A stretch of DNA of 64,000 nt, from assembly GCA_910584595.1 (NCBI GenBank), contig CAJUBQ010000002.1, forward strand, positions 18,591 through 82,590, given 5' to 3'. Positions 19,234 to 27,321 of this stretch are shown here, piece after piece. The notes beneath the pieces were generated by a model that was given only the letters and a program-made list of their open reading frames with translations, had not been told where the DNA came from and ran no database searches. The stretch is from an uncultured Eubacterium sp. GTDB lineage: Bacteria; Bacillota; Clostridia; Lachnospirales; Lachnospiraceae. Every line of letters begins with the position of its first letter. Position 1 is the first letter of the stretch. A program made the translations under genes and the position numbers.

Positions 19234-19345
19234 ATATTCAAAGACTATGCTGTGTTTTAATATTCATGATACTGCCTGTCTGAGAAAAAATAACAGATAA
19301 GATTGTCGATAACGGAAGAATATAGACGAGAAAGGTACAGATACG

Positions 19346-20716
19346 ATGGATCAGGACTTTAAAGAAAATATGAAATTATTACAAAAAAGTTTAAGTCGCA
19401 TGAAAGAACTGTGCAGCATAAAAGAGCAAAAACTGAGTTGGCGTCAGACAGGAATCAAATATCCTTTTGCATGGTTTAAGCAGCTGGCAAGAAAAGTCTT
19501 TCGGTGGTTGATGAAACTTTATATTCACCAGCAAACAGAGTTTAACACTGCCGCTGTTGGAGCTGTCGGTCATATAGAAAACATGATAAGTAAGATGTCA
19601 GAAATGGTCGAAAATAATGGCGGTAAAATAATGCCGAAAAAAGATGCGCTTAAAATCGTTCAGATTGTTCAAAGCGTTCACCATGGCGATGCTGTTAGCA
19701 ATGAAATTCTGACATTGTATGAATCTTTAAAAAACAAGGGGATTCCGACGGAAATATATGCATTTGAAATGAATGGAAACGATATACATGGAGGCATAAA
19801 GCATATCAGCAGCATTTCAAAACTGAACAAAAATGATATTGTGATTTATCATTTTGCATTTTTAGATTCTCTGTCCGAAATCATTCAAAAACTTAATTGC
19901 ATAAAAGTATTACGATATCATAATGTGACTCCGCCTCGATTTTTTGAAAAATTTAATAATACAGAAACAATGCAGGGCGCGAGCCTCGGATTGAAGCAAA
20001 TCAAAGAGATGAGAAACGATTTTAACTATGTTATGGCAGACTCTGAGTTTAATAAAAGCGATTTGCTCGATATGGGATACAGATGCCCTGTTTATGTTGT
20101 GCCGATTTTAATATGTTTCGAAGATTATATGAAAAAACCTTCTGAAAAAATTATAAACAGCTATTCTGACGGAGTGAAAAATATTCTATTCGTTGGGAGG
20201 ATTGTGCCAAATAAAAAAATAGAGGATGTTATTTCCGCGTATGATTATTATCAGAAAAAAGTGGATGCAAAGACCCGTCTTTTTATTGTAGGTTCCTATA
20301 ACGAAAAAGATTCTTATTTTACATATTTGCGGGAACATATAAAAACTCTTAAGGCGCAAAATGTTATTTTTACAGGACATGTTACTTTTGAAGAAATTTT
20401 AGGATATTATCATGTGGCGGATGCATTTTTATGTATGAGTGAGCATGAAGGATTTTGCGTGCCGATTGTAGAGGCGATGTTTTTTAAAATACCGATTGTG
20501 GCATATGCAAGTACAGCTGTGCCGGATACAATGGGAAAATGCGGAATACTGTTAAAAACAAAGAAAGCAGAAGAGGCAGCAGAAGGTTTAAAGATTGTCC
20601 TGAATGACAGGAAACAGATCGAAACTATTAAATTAAGGGAGACAGAACACATAATGGACTTTGGCCGTAAAATGGTTGAAGCAAAAATATTTGAAATTTT
20701 GCAGGCAGGAATGTGA
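19346..20716 (+). CDS. GT4 glycosyltransferase with N-terminal amphipathic/coiled-coil extension
   Basis: 456 residues, ATG with GAAAGG upstream. Residues 1-95 form an extension with a basic amphipathic stretch (WFKQLARKVFRWLMKLYIH) and a helical tail, probably for membrane association. The catalytic GT-B fold follows: RYHNVTPPRFFEKF in the N-lobe, LFVGRIVPNKKIEDV at the start of the C-lobe, and EHEGFCVPIVEAMF with the GT4 E-x7-E motif. The same catalytic layout occurs in the GT4 genes at 24650 and 26275, which lack the extension but are each preceded by a small protein resembling it. The sugar donor is unknown. Confidence 0.85.
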   Translation: MDQDFKENMKLLQKSLSRMKELCSIKEQKLSWRQTGIKYPFAWFKQLARKVFRWLMKLYIHQQTEFNTAAVGAVGHIENMISKMSEMVENNGGKIMPKKDALKIVQIVQSVHHGDAVSNEILTLYESLKNKGIPTEIYAFEMNGNDIHGGIKHISSISKLNKNDIVIYHFAFLDSLSEIIQKLNCIKVLRYHNVTPPRFFEKFNNTETMQGASLGLKQIKEMRNDFNYVMADSEFNKSDLLDMGYRCPVYVVPILICFEDYMKKPSEKIINSYSDGVKNILFVGRIVPNKKIEDVISAYDYYQKKVDAKTRLFIVGSYNEKDSYFTYLREHIKTLKAQNVIFTGHVTFEEILGYYHVADAFLCMSEHEGFCVPIVEAMFFKIPIVAYASTAVPDTMGKCGILLKTKKAEEAAEGLKIVLNDRKQIETIKLRETEHIMDFGRKMVEAKIFEILQAGM

Positions 20717-20744
20717 ACGCTTCAAAGGTTTTGTGCAAAAATAA

Positions 20745-20758
20745 TGCTTACAGTAAAT
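20745..20758 (+). promoter_or_regulatory. Recurrent upstream element TGCTTACAGTAAAT (copy 3)
   Basis: Identical to copy 2, in the 126-nt gap before wzm, 84 nt from its start. Confidence 0.45.
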
Positions 20759-20842
20759 GCTTTTATCCAAATGAAAATGTTATAAGTTTATTTAGATTTT
20801 CAGACTCTTTTAATAAAAATGATTTGAAGGATTGGAAAAATT

Positions 20843-21622
20843 ATGATAGGTAGACTAAAAGAAATATATGCATATAGAGAAATGATTTTTTCACTTGTCA
20901 GACGAGATTTAAAAGGCAGGTATAAGGGATCAGTTTTGGGATTTCTTTGGACTTTTTTAAATCCGTTGTTTCAGCTGATCGTATATACGATGGTTTTCTC
21001 AACGATCATGAGATCCGGAATTGAAGATTATTATTTGTTTCTTTTTGTCGCGTTGATTCCCTGGATTTTTTTTAGCACTTCGCTTGGCGGAGGATCCAGC
21101 TGTGTTCTTGCACAGCAGGATATGGTTAAGAAGATTTATTTTCCAAGAGAAGTTCTTCCGGTATCATATGTTACAAGTCAGTTTGTAAATATGTTGCTGA
21201 GCTTTATTGTTATTTTTGCAGTATTGATTTTTACAAGGCGCAATATGAATCCGTCAGCGCTTGTATGCCTTCCTGTAGTTATGATTGTTGAATATGTGCT
21301 GGCGCTGGGATTTACTATGATTATGAGCGCTGTTACTGTTTATATTCGGGATGCGGAATATATTATTGGAATCGTTACTATGGCATGGCAGTTTTTGACG
21401 CCTGTGATGTATTCTATGGATCAGGTTCCGGAGGATATCCGTTGGGTATTTATACTAAATCCAATGACATATATCATTACTGCGTATCGGGATATTTTAT
21501 ACCTGGCACAGATACCTAAATTAGAAACGCTGGTGTCGGCAGTAATAATAGGGATAACGTTACTGATCGTTGGTTGGGGTATTTTCTGTAAATTGCAGAA
21601 ACATTTTGTGGAGGAATTATAA
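20843..21622 (+). CDS. wzm: Polysaccharide ABC exporter, permease subunit
   Basis: 259 residues, ABC-2 type. The start REMIFSLVRRDLKGRYKGS with SVLGFLWTFLNPL is the signature of Wzm/TagG permeases. About six membrane segments follow, and a charged C-terminal tail (KLQKHFVEEL) is present. It exports an undecaprenyl-linked polysaccharide or teichoic-acid-like chain across the membrane together with the next gene, whose ATG overlaps this stop (TAATG). Confidence 0.92.
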   Translation: MIGRLKEIYAYREMIFSLVRRDLKGRYKGSVLGFLWTFLNPLFQLIVYTMVFSTIMRSGIEDYYLFLFVALIPWIFFSTSLGGGSSCVLAQQDMVKKIYFPREVLPVSYVTSQFVNMLLSFIVIFAVLIFTRRNMNPSALVCLPVVMIVEYVLALGFTMIMSAVTVYIRDAEYIIGIVTMAWQFLTPVMYSMDQVPEDIRWVFILNPMTYIITAYRDILYLAQIPKLETLVSAVIIGITLLIVGWGIFCKLQKHFVEEL

Positions 21623-22890
21623 TGGATTCTGAAGAAATCATAGAAGAAAAAAATACACAGATTGCAATCAATGTTACGAATATAACAAAAAAATTTAAAG
21701 TTTATTTGGACAAGGGACACACATTAAAAGAAAAAACATTGTTTCGGAAACGCAGAGCATATGAAGAACGCAATGTTTTGAACGGAATTAGTTTCCAGGT
21801 GAAAAAGGGTGAAGCAATCGGGTTAATTGGACATAACGGATGTGGAAAAAGTACAATATTAAAACTTCTGACAAGAATTATGTATCCGGATAGTGGAACC
21901 ATTGAAATGCGGGGGCGTGTGTCCAGTCTGATTGAGTTGGGGGCCGGATTTCATCCGGATATGAGCGGACGCGAAAATATTTATATTAATGCGTCTATTT
22001 TTGGACTCAATAAAAGTGAGATTGATTCTCGTGTAAGTGATATTATTGAATTTTCAGAGTTAGAAGATTATATTGATAATCCTGTAAGAACATATTCCTC
22101 TGGTATGTATATGAGACTTGCTTTTGCGGTAGCGATCCATGTGGATGCGGACATTTTGCTCATAGATGAAATTTTGGCAGTAGGCGACGCAGCATTTCAG
22201 GCTAAATGTTTTAACCGTATGCGTGAAATCAAAGCAAGCGGAACAACAATTGTGATCGTATCTCATTCGCTTGGTCAAATTGAGGAGATTTGTGAACGGA
22301 CAATATGGATTGATAAAGGTAAGATACATCAGCAGGGAATTCCAAGGGAAGTGCATCGTGCATATACAGAATATATGAGCAAGCGGATGGCAGATCGTGA
22401 GAAAAGTGCGCCTAAAGCAGTAGAGATCGCACCAGAAGTGCAGTATGAGAAAGCAGTTATTATAAAAAGTGTAAAATTAAAAGATGGCAAAGGAAACGAA
22501 AAGGCCAGTTTTGTTACCGGGGAATCAGCTATGATAGAGTGCGAATTTGAATCCCAAACTGACAAAAAAGAAAAAGTATCTATTGAACTTGTAATTGTAA
22601 GAAATGATGGTCTGGAGTGTTACGAGACGAATACGTTCCGAGAGGGATTTGCTTTAATGGACTTAAAAGGAAACGGCATGTTTCGCTGTAAAATAGACAA
22701 AATGAATTTAATTACAGGGGAATATTGGATAGAAATGGCTATTAGAAAACCAGATGCATTTCCTTATGATTATAAAGAAAAAGCATATAAGTTTACGATG
22801 AGTTCCGTTGACAGGGAACGGGGAATTGCTAAGATTGACCATGAGTGGCAATTTGATTTTGCGTATGAACAGACAGGAGAAAAACAGTGA
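21622..22890 (+). CDS. wzt: Polysaccharide ABC exporter, ATP-binding subunit with Wzt C-terminal domain
   Basis: 422 residues. The NBD has Walker A GHNGCGKST, signature YSSGMYMRLAFA, and Walker B ILLIDEILAVGD, plus the TagH/Wzt N-terminal insertion after FKVYLDKGHTLKEK. Residues about 275-420 are an extra beta-rich domain (VIIKSVKLKDGKGNEKASF...) like the Wzt carbohydrate-binding domain, which in known systems recognises the finished, often methylated, chain end. This fits the FkbM methyltransferase upstream. It overlaps both neighbours and is therefore translationally coupled. Confidence 0.92.
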   Translation: MDSEEIIEEKNTQIAINVTNITKKFKVYLDKGHTLKEKTLFRKRRAYEERNVLNGISFQVKKGEAIGLIGHNGCGKSTILKLLTRIMYPDSGTIEMRGRVSSLIELGAGFHPDMSGRENIYINASIFGLNKSEIDSRVSDIIEFSELEDYIDNPVRTYSSGMYMRLAFAVAIHVDADILLIDEILAVGDAAFQAKCFNRMREIKASGTTIVIVSHSLGQIEEICERTIWIDKGKIHQQGIPREVHRAYTEYMSKRMADREKSAPKAVEIAPEVQYEKAVIIKSVKLKDGKGNEKASFVTGESAMIECEFESQTDKKEKVSIELVIVRNDGLECYETNTFREGFALMDLKGNGMFRCKIDKMNLITGEYWIEMAIRKPDAFPYDYKEKAYKFTMSSVDRERGIAKIDHEWQFDFAYEQTGEKQ

Positions 22891-24134
22891 AGCAGACGGA
22901 ACTGAATATTGTATATATATGTGATGAAGCTTATGCATTTGTTACTTTGATGTCGGTTCGTTCTTTAAAGGCTCACAGAAATAAAAAATATGCCTATCAG
23001 GTATTTATTGTGACAAAAGATTTGTCCAGCCAGTCGGTGGACGTTTTAGAGGCTGAATCAGAAAAAGATACATTTAGAATCGTTATATGCACAAATCATA
23101 TGGAATTCTCGGAAATTTTATCGGAACATGTGTATGTGTCCAAAGCGGCTTTAATTAAATTTGCATTACCATCTATTTTTAATCACTTTGATAAAGTTTT
23201 ATATGTCGACGGCGATACTTTGTTTCGTGAAGGTTTTGAAAAGATTTTTCAAACAAATATAGACCATGCATATGCTGCGGTTGTCAAAGATATGTCAACG
23301 TATTTTGAGGGGGACCACTTACAGGAACTTGGATTGAATCAGTATTTTAATTCAGGGATAATGTATCTGAATTTAAAAAAAATGCGTTGTGATAAAATTG
23401 AACAAAAACTCTTAGAGTATAAAAGAAATGAAAAGAAAAAGCCCATGTTCATGGATCAGGATGCTTTTAATGTAATTTTTCATGAAAACGTTGTTTTTAT
23501 GCATCCGCGTTTTAATTTCATTTATGATATTTTCAGACGTTATACAGCAGAGCAGATTGCAGAATTTTATCGTATTTCTAAAAATGAGGCGGCAAAACTG
23601 GATCAGGAAGCCGGTATTTTGCATATGGCAGGTGGAAAAAAACCGTGGAACAATTTAGAAAGCGAACAATTAGATGAATGGCTGGATTATGTTCAATATG
23701 TAAGGGAAGCTCTCAGATGGGGGCAGAATACGTATGGAAAAAATTTGATAGGATTAAGGGCAGATTTAAGTAATGTTTTGGCAGAATTGGACAGTATGCA
23801 GTTTGATATGCAGCAGACGCAGGCAGAACTGAACAATAATAACGAAAGTTTGCATATGCTTCAAGAACAGATTTTAAGAATAGAAAGCAACTGCAACAAT
23901 AGTATACAAATGCTGCAGGAAAAAGTATCGAATATAGAAAACAGTTTCAACAGCAACTTGCATATGCTGCAGGAACAGATTTCAAGCCTCAATGACCGAA
24001 TGGGTACAAAAGAACGAGAAGAGGCAATCAGACAGAGATTATATGAGAGCATAGAACAAAGACTGACATCGCTGGAAAATATGATACTTTTACGTATATA
24101 CAGAAAAATCCGAAGATATTTAAAAAGAACATAG
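22887..24134 (+). CDS. GT8 glycosyltransferase with C-terminal coiled coil
   Basis: 415 residues, GTG start overlapping the wzt stop by 4 nt. Residues 1-270 are a GT8 (LgtC/glycogenin-like) domain: LNIVYICDEAYAF, the metal-binding VLYVDGDTLF (DxD), YFNSGIMYLNL, and ILHMAGGKKPWNN near the end. Residues about 305-395 are a coiled coil with an 18-residue repeat (LHMLQEQILRIESN, IQMLQEKVSNIENS, LHMLQEQISSLNDR). The final stretch LLRIYRKIRRYLKRT is basic and amphipathic, so it may hold the enzyme at the membrane. A retaining hexosyl/galactosyl transferase acting on the exported glycan is inferred. Confidence 0.85.
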   Translation: MKQTELNIVYICDEAYAFVTLMSVRSLKAHRNKKYAYQVFIVTKDLSSQSVDVLEAESEKDTFRIVICTNHMEFSEILSEHVYVSKAALIKFALPSIFNHFDKVLYVDGDTLFREGFEKIFQTNIDHAYAAVVKDMSTYFEGDHLQELGLNQYFNSGIMYLNLKKMRCDKIEQKLLEYKRNEKKKPMFMDQDAFNVIFHENVVFMHPRFNFIYDIFRRYTAEQIAEFYRISKNEAAKLDQEAGILHMAGGKKPWNNLESEQLDEWLDYVQYVREALRWGQNTYGKNLIGLRADLSNVLAELDSMQFDMQQTQAELNNNNESLHMLQEQILRIESNCNNSIQMLQEKVSNIENSFNSNLHMLQEQISSLNDRMGTKEREEAIRQRLYESIEQRLTSLENMILLRIYRKIRRYLKRT

Positions 24135-24188
24135 TCTGTAAATATGTATAATTTGCATTAATCTTAGAGAATGTAAGAGGTGGTTTGA

Positions 24189-24659
24189 ATGAAAAGTAAA
24201 CGGGACAATCGTGCTGTAGATGCAGATATGATTTTAGCGCAGGTTAAAAATAAAGTAAAAAAGAATAATTATGAACGCAAAACAATTCATTTTTCAGATG
24301 TGCAGACGAGACATAGTTTTGCAAGCGATATAATGAACAGGTCTTTTGATCTGGAACAATTTAAAATCAATTTACTGAAAATGGGAGATGACAGAAATAT
24401 TGCCGTTTTTCAAAATCAGCTGACAGAAAATAAAATGTCCGCAAAAGTAAAAGTATTTGTGAAGCAAATATTATATCGGTTGATGAGGTTTTATGTTCAG
24501 CCGATCGCGGAATCCCAAAGTCGTTATAATGAAGAATGTCTTCAGGCAATAGTACAGCTTTATGCGATGATAGAGCAGGAACAGCAAAAGGAAATTGATT
24601 CCTTAAAAGACAGACTAAACAAGTTAGAAACTGACAGAAAGGGGAAAACATGCGGATAA
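24189..24659 (+). CDS. Small coiled-coil protein paired with a GT4 glycosyltransferase
   Basis: 156 residues, ATG behind AGAGGTGG. No known domain. The C-terminal half has a basic amphipathic segment (VKVFVKQILYRLMRFYVQP) then a charged coiled coil (EQEQQKEIDSLKDRLNKLE). The order resembles the N-terminal extension of the GT4 protein at 19346 and the small protein at 25723. It overlaps the next GT4 gene by 10 nt. It probably anchors or organises that enzyme (inference from fusion and coupling). Confidence 0.7.
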   Translation: MKSKRDNRAVDADMILAQVKNKVKKNNYERKTIHFSDVQTRHSFASDIMNRSFDLEQFKINLLKMGDDRNIAVFQNQLTENKMSAKVKVFVKQILYRLMRFYVQPIAESQSRYNEECLQAIVQLYAMIEQEQQKEIDSLKDRLNKLETDRKGKTCG

Positions 24660-25726
24660 TCCAACTGCTTCCGACTTTTTCAGTAGGTGACGCAATCGGT
24701 AATGAAGCGCTGGCTGTAAATCAAATGTTATTGGATTTGGGATACAAGTCACTGATTGGAGCTGCCAATGTGAATATGCGTAATGGACGTAAGATGAACA
24801 GGATGATAAAAATTATCTCATCAGCAGAAGAATTGTATGGCAATGACATTATCATATATCATTTTTCTATTGGACATCCTATGAATCAGATGCTTAAGTA
24901 CTGCAGAGGAAAGAAAATATTGCGTTATCATAATATAACGCCACCGGAATTTTTTGAAGGTTATGATTGGATTGCCTATGACAGCTGCAGAGCCGGTTAT
25001 GAACAGATGGCAGAGCTTAGAGAAGATATAGATCTTTGTATAGCTGATTCAGAATTTAATGCCAGGGATTTAAGAAAGGCAGGGTATACATGCCCGGTTC
25101 GTGTATTGCCTATTTTATTATCTATGAAAGAATATGGGCAGAAGCCGGTATGGAAATTGTTAAAGCAATATCGGAATCATGGAACCAATATCTTATTTAC
25201 AGGACGTGTTGTGCCAAATAAGAAACAGGAAAATTTAATTGATGTATTTTATTATTACAAAAAATATATGAATCCCCATGCAAGATTGATACTTGCTGGA
25301 AATGTTGACAAGACCGGTTTGTATTATCGGGATTTGTGCAAATATATTGAACGATTAGAACTTAAAGATGTTGTATTTACGGGCTATTTGGATTTTAAAG
25401 AATTGATTGCCTGTTATTGTCTTGCAGATTTATTTTTATGCATGAGTCAGCATGAAGGTTTTTGTGTTCCTCTTGTTGAGGCGATGATTTATCATATACC
25501 GGTTATTGCATACAATCAGGCGGCTGTAGGAGAAACTATGGGACACGCGGGCATTCTTTTAGAGGATAATGACCCGTTGGTTGCTGCTGAGCTGACGCAT
25601 ATGGTCATGCAAAATAAAGAATTGAGAAATGATTTGATACAAGGTGAGCAGGAACGATTGGAATATTTTGAGGAAAGCAGGATCAAAAAGAAATTTTTGC
25701 AATATATTCAGGAACTTATGGGGTGA
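24650..25726 (+). CDS. GT4 family glycosyltransferase
   Basis: 358 residues, ATG within the end of the preceding gene and GGGG-A site upstream. GT-B fold: N-lobe ILRYHNITPPEFFEGY, C-lobe start LFTGRVVPNKKQENL, donor-site QHEGFCVPLVEAM with E-x7-E. Close in layout to the enzymes at 19346 and 26275, which suggests paralogous enzymes making successive related linkages. The stop overlaps the GTG of the next small gene. Confidence 0.87.
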   Translation: MRIIQLLPTFSVGDAIGNEALAVNQMLLDLGYKSLIGAANVNMRNGRKMNRMIKIISSAEELYGNDIIIYHFSIGHPMNQMLKYCRGKKILRYHNITPPEFFEGYDWIAYDSCRAGYEQMAELREDIDLCIADSEFNARDLRKAGYTCPVRVLPILLSMKEYGQKPVWKLLKQYRNHGTNILFTGRVVPNKKQENLIDVFYYYKKYMNPHARLILAGNVDKTGLYYRDLCKYIERLELKDVVFTGYLDFKELIACYCLADLFLCMSQHEGFCVPLVEAMIYHIPVIAYNQAAVGETMGHAGILLEDNDPLVAAELTHMVMQNKELRNDLIQGEQERLEYFEESRIKKKFLQYIQELMG

Positions 25727-26223
25727 AGGTTATGGTACAGGAGAAAAATACAGATTTGGTTTTAAAGAAGATAAAAAAATGGAGCAGCAGCTACTTGATT
25801 AATGGAGATCATAAATTGACAGAGGAAGTTGCAAAAAAAATCAGAAATATGAATTGGAGGGATCTGGAAGCTGTTAATACTGCTGAAAGAAGCATATTAG
25901 ATTTTTTTCATGTGAATGATAATAATATCGATATGGGATGTATCCAGGAAATGCGCAATAATGCGCAAATCACAGCGATGAATCAGCCGGGAGTAAGATT
26001 TTATTTCATAAAAAGAGTCATCAATCGAATTTTGAAAATGACCAACCGATATCAGGAAATTTTTAATTTTGCAGCTTTGCGTAATGCAGATATGATGGCG
26101 CAAAGGATACTGCAATTGGAACAGAATCAAAATATTCTTTATCATCAATGTATAGTGCTGATGAAGCAGATAGAACAAATGAAACAGGTGAAGCAGAGCA
26201 AAGAAGACGGTTTGGAACCATAA
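25723..26223 (+). CDS. Small coiled-coil protein paired with a GT4 glycosyltransferase
   Basis: 166 residues from GTG 25723, overlapping the previous stop; ATG 25732 is a possible alternative. It has an amphipathic basic stretch (RFYFIKRVINRILKMTNRY) then a Gln/Met-rich coiled coil (LEQNQNILYHQ...KQIEQMKQ). It shows the same arrangement as the protein at 24189 and lies just before the GT4 gene at 26275. No known family. Confidence 0.68.
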   Translation: MKVMVQEKNTDLVLKKIKKWSSSYLINGDHKLTEEVAKKIRNMNWRDLEAVNTAERSILDFFHVNDNNIDMGCIQEMRNNAQITAMNQPGVRFYFIKRVINRILKMTNRYQEIFNFAALRNADMMAQRILQLEQNQNILYHQCIVLMKQIEQMKQVKQSKEDGLEP

Positions 26224-26274
26224 AGGAATGTTTCATGAAAGAAAGATATACAGTTATAAGAATGGGGAGCAAAG

Positions 26275-27321
26275 ATGAAGATCATACAGGTTATTGATGC
26301 ATTGATATACGGAGATGGCGTAAGCAAGGATTTGTTAAAAACAGAAGAACGATTAACACAAGCTGGATATACTTGTGAGATATATTGTAGGTTTATAGCA
26401 GATGAATACAAGGATGTGGTAAAAGACATCACAACATTGAAAACAGAAGAAGATGATATTATCATTCATCATTATTCCGGAACGCCGCATGTATTGGATG
26501 AAGTAAAAGCGGCAAAAGCGGTGAAAGTGTTAAAATACCATAATATTACGCCCGATTATTTTTTTCATCCTGAGGCAGAGATTACAGCGCTGACAGAGGG
26601 TGAGAAAATTCTTGCAGCAAATCAGGATGTATATGATTATTGGCTTGCTGACTCAAAATTTAACGCATTGTGTCTGACGCGAATTGGAATAAACAAAAAA
26701 ATAGACGTAATGCCTATTTACATAGATTTTTCTGATATGGAAAAATACAGAACGCCTGAAACGAAAATAAAAACATTTTTATTCGTTGGCCGGCTTGCAG
26801 GAAACAAAAAACATGAAGATATATTAAAAGTATTTGAATATTATTATACACATTTCAGCGCAGACTGTGAATTATATTTTGCAGGCAATTATGAAGAATA
26901 CGAACAAAATCATAAAAGACTGCTGGAAATCATAAAAAATTACTGCTCAAAAAGGGCGATTCATTTTACCGGAAAAATAAGTAATGAAGAGTTAAGCCAA
27001 CTGTATAACAGAGCGGATATTTTTTTATGCATGAGTGAGCATGAGGGATTTTGTATTCCACTAATAGAAAGTATGTATTATGAGATACCAACGGTAGCAT
27101 ATGATGCGTGTGTTGTGTCTGAGACTATGGGAAATGCCGGAGTATTATTAAAAGATAAAGATCCACGAAGAATAGCACAGCTGTGTTATTTGATTTTGCA
27201 TGATGCAGAACTCAGGCAAAGCATTATTGAATGTCAAAACAAAAGAATTTTGGAATTTTCAGAAGAAAAAATGTCTGCAAAACTTTTCAAATTAGTGGAT
27301 CAATGGAGGAATAGAAAATGA
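26275..27321 (+). CDS. GT4 family glycosyltransferase
   Basis: 348 residues, ATG with GGGGAG 5 nt upstream. Motifs: KYHNITPDYFFH, FLFVGRLAGNKKHEDIL, CMSEHEGFCIPLIESMYY (E-x7-E). Third member of the local GT4 set. It overlaps the following GT2-GT4 gene by 4 nt (ATGA). Confidence 0.87.
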   Translation: MKIIQVIDALIYGDGVSKDLLKTEERLTQAGYTCEIYCRFIADEYKDVVKDITTLKTEEDDIIIHHYSGTPHVLDEVKAAKAVKVLKYHNITPDYFFHPEAEITALTEGEKILAANQDVYDYWLADSKFNALCLTRIGINKKIDVMPIYIDFSDMEKYRTPETKIKTFLFVGRLAGNKKHEDILKVFEYYYTHFSADCELYFAGNYEEYEQNHKRLLEIIKNYCSKRAIHFTGKISNEELSQLYNRADIFLCMSEHEGFCIPLIESMYYEIPTVAYDACVVSETMGNAGVLLKDKDPRRIAQLCYLILHDAELRQSIIECQNKRILEFSEEKMSAKLFKLVDQWRNRK

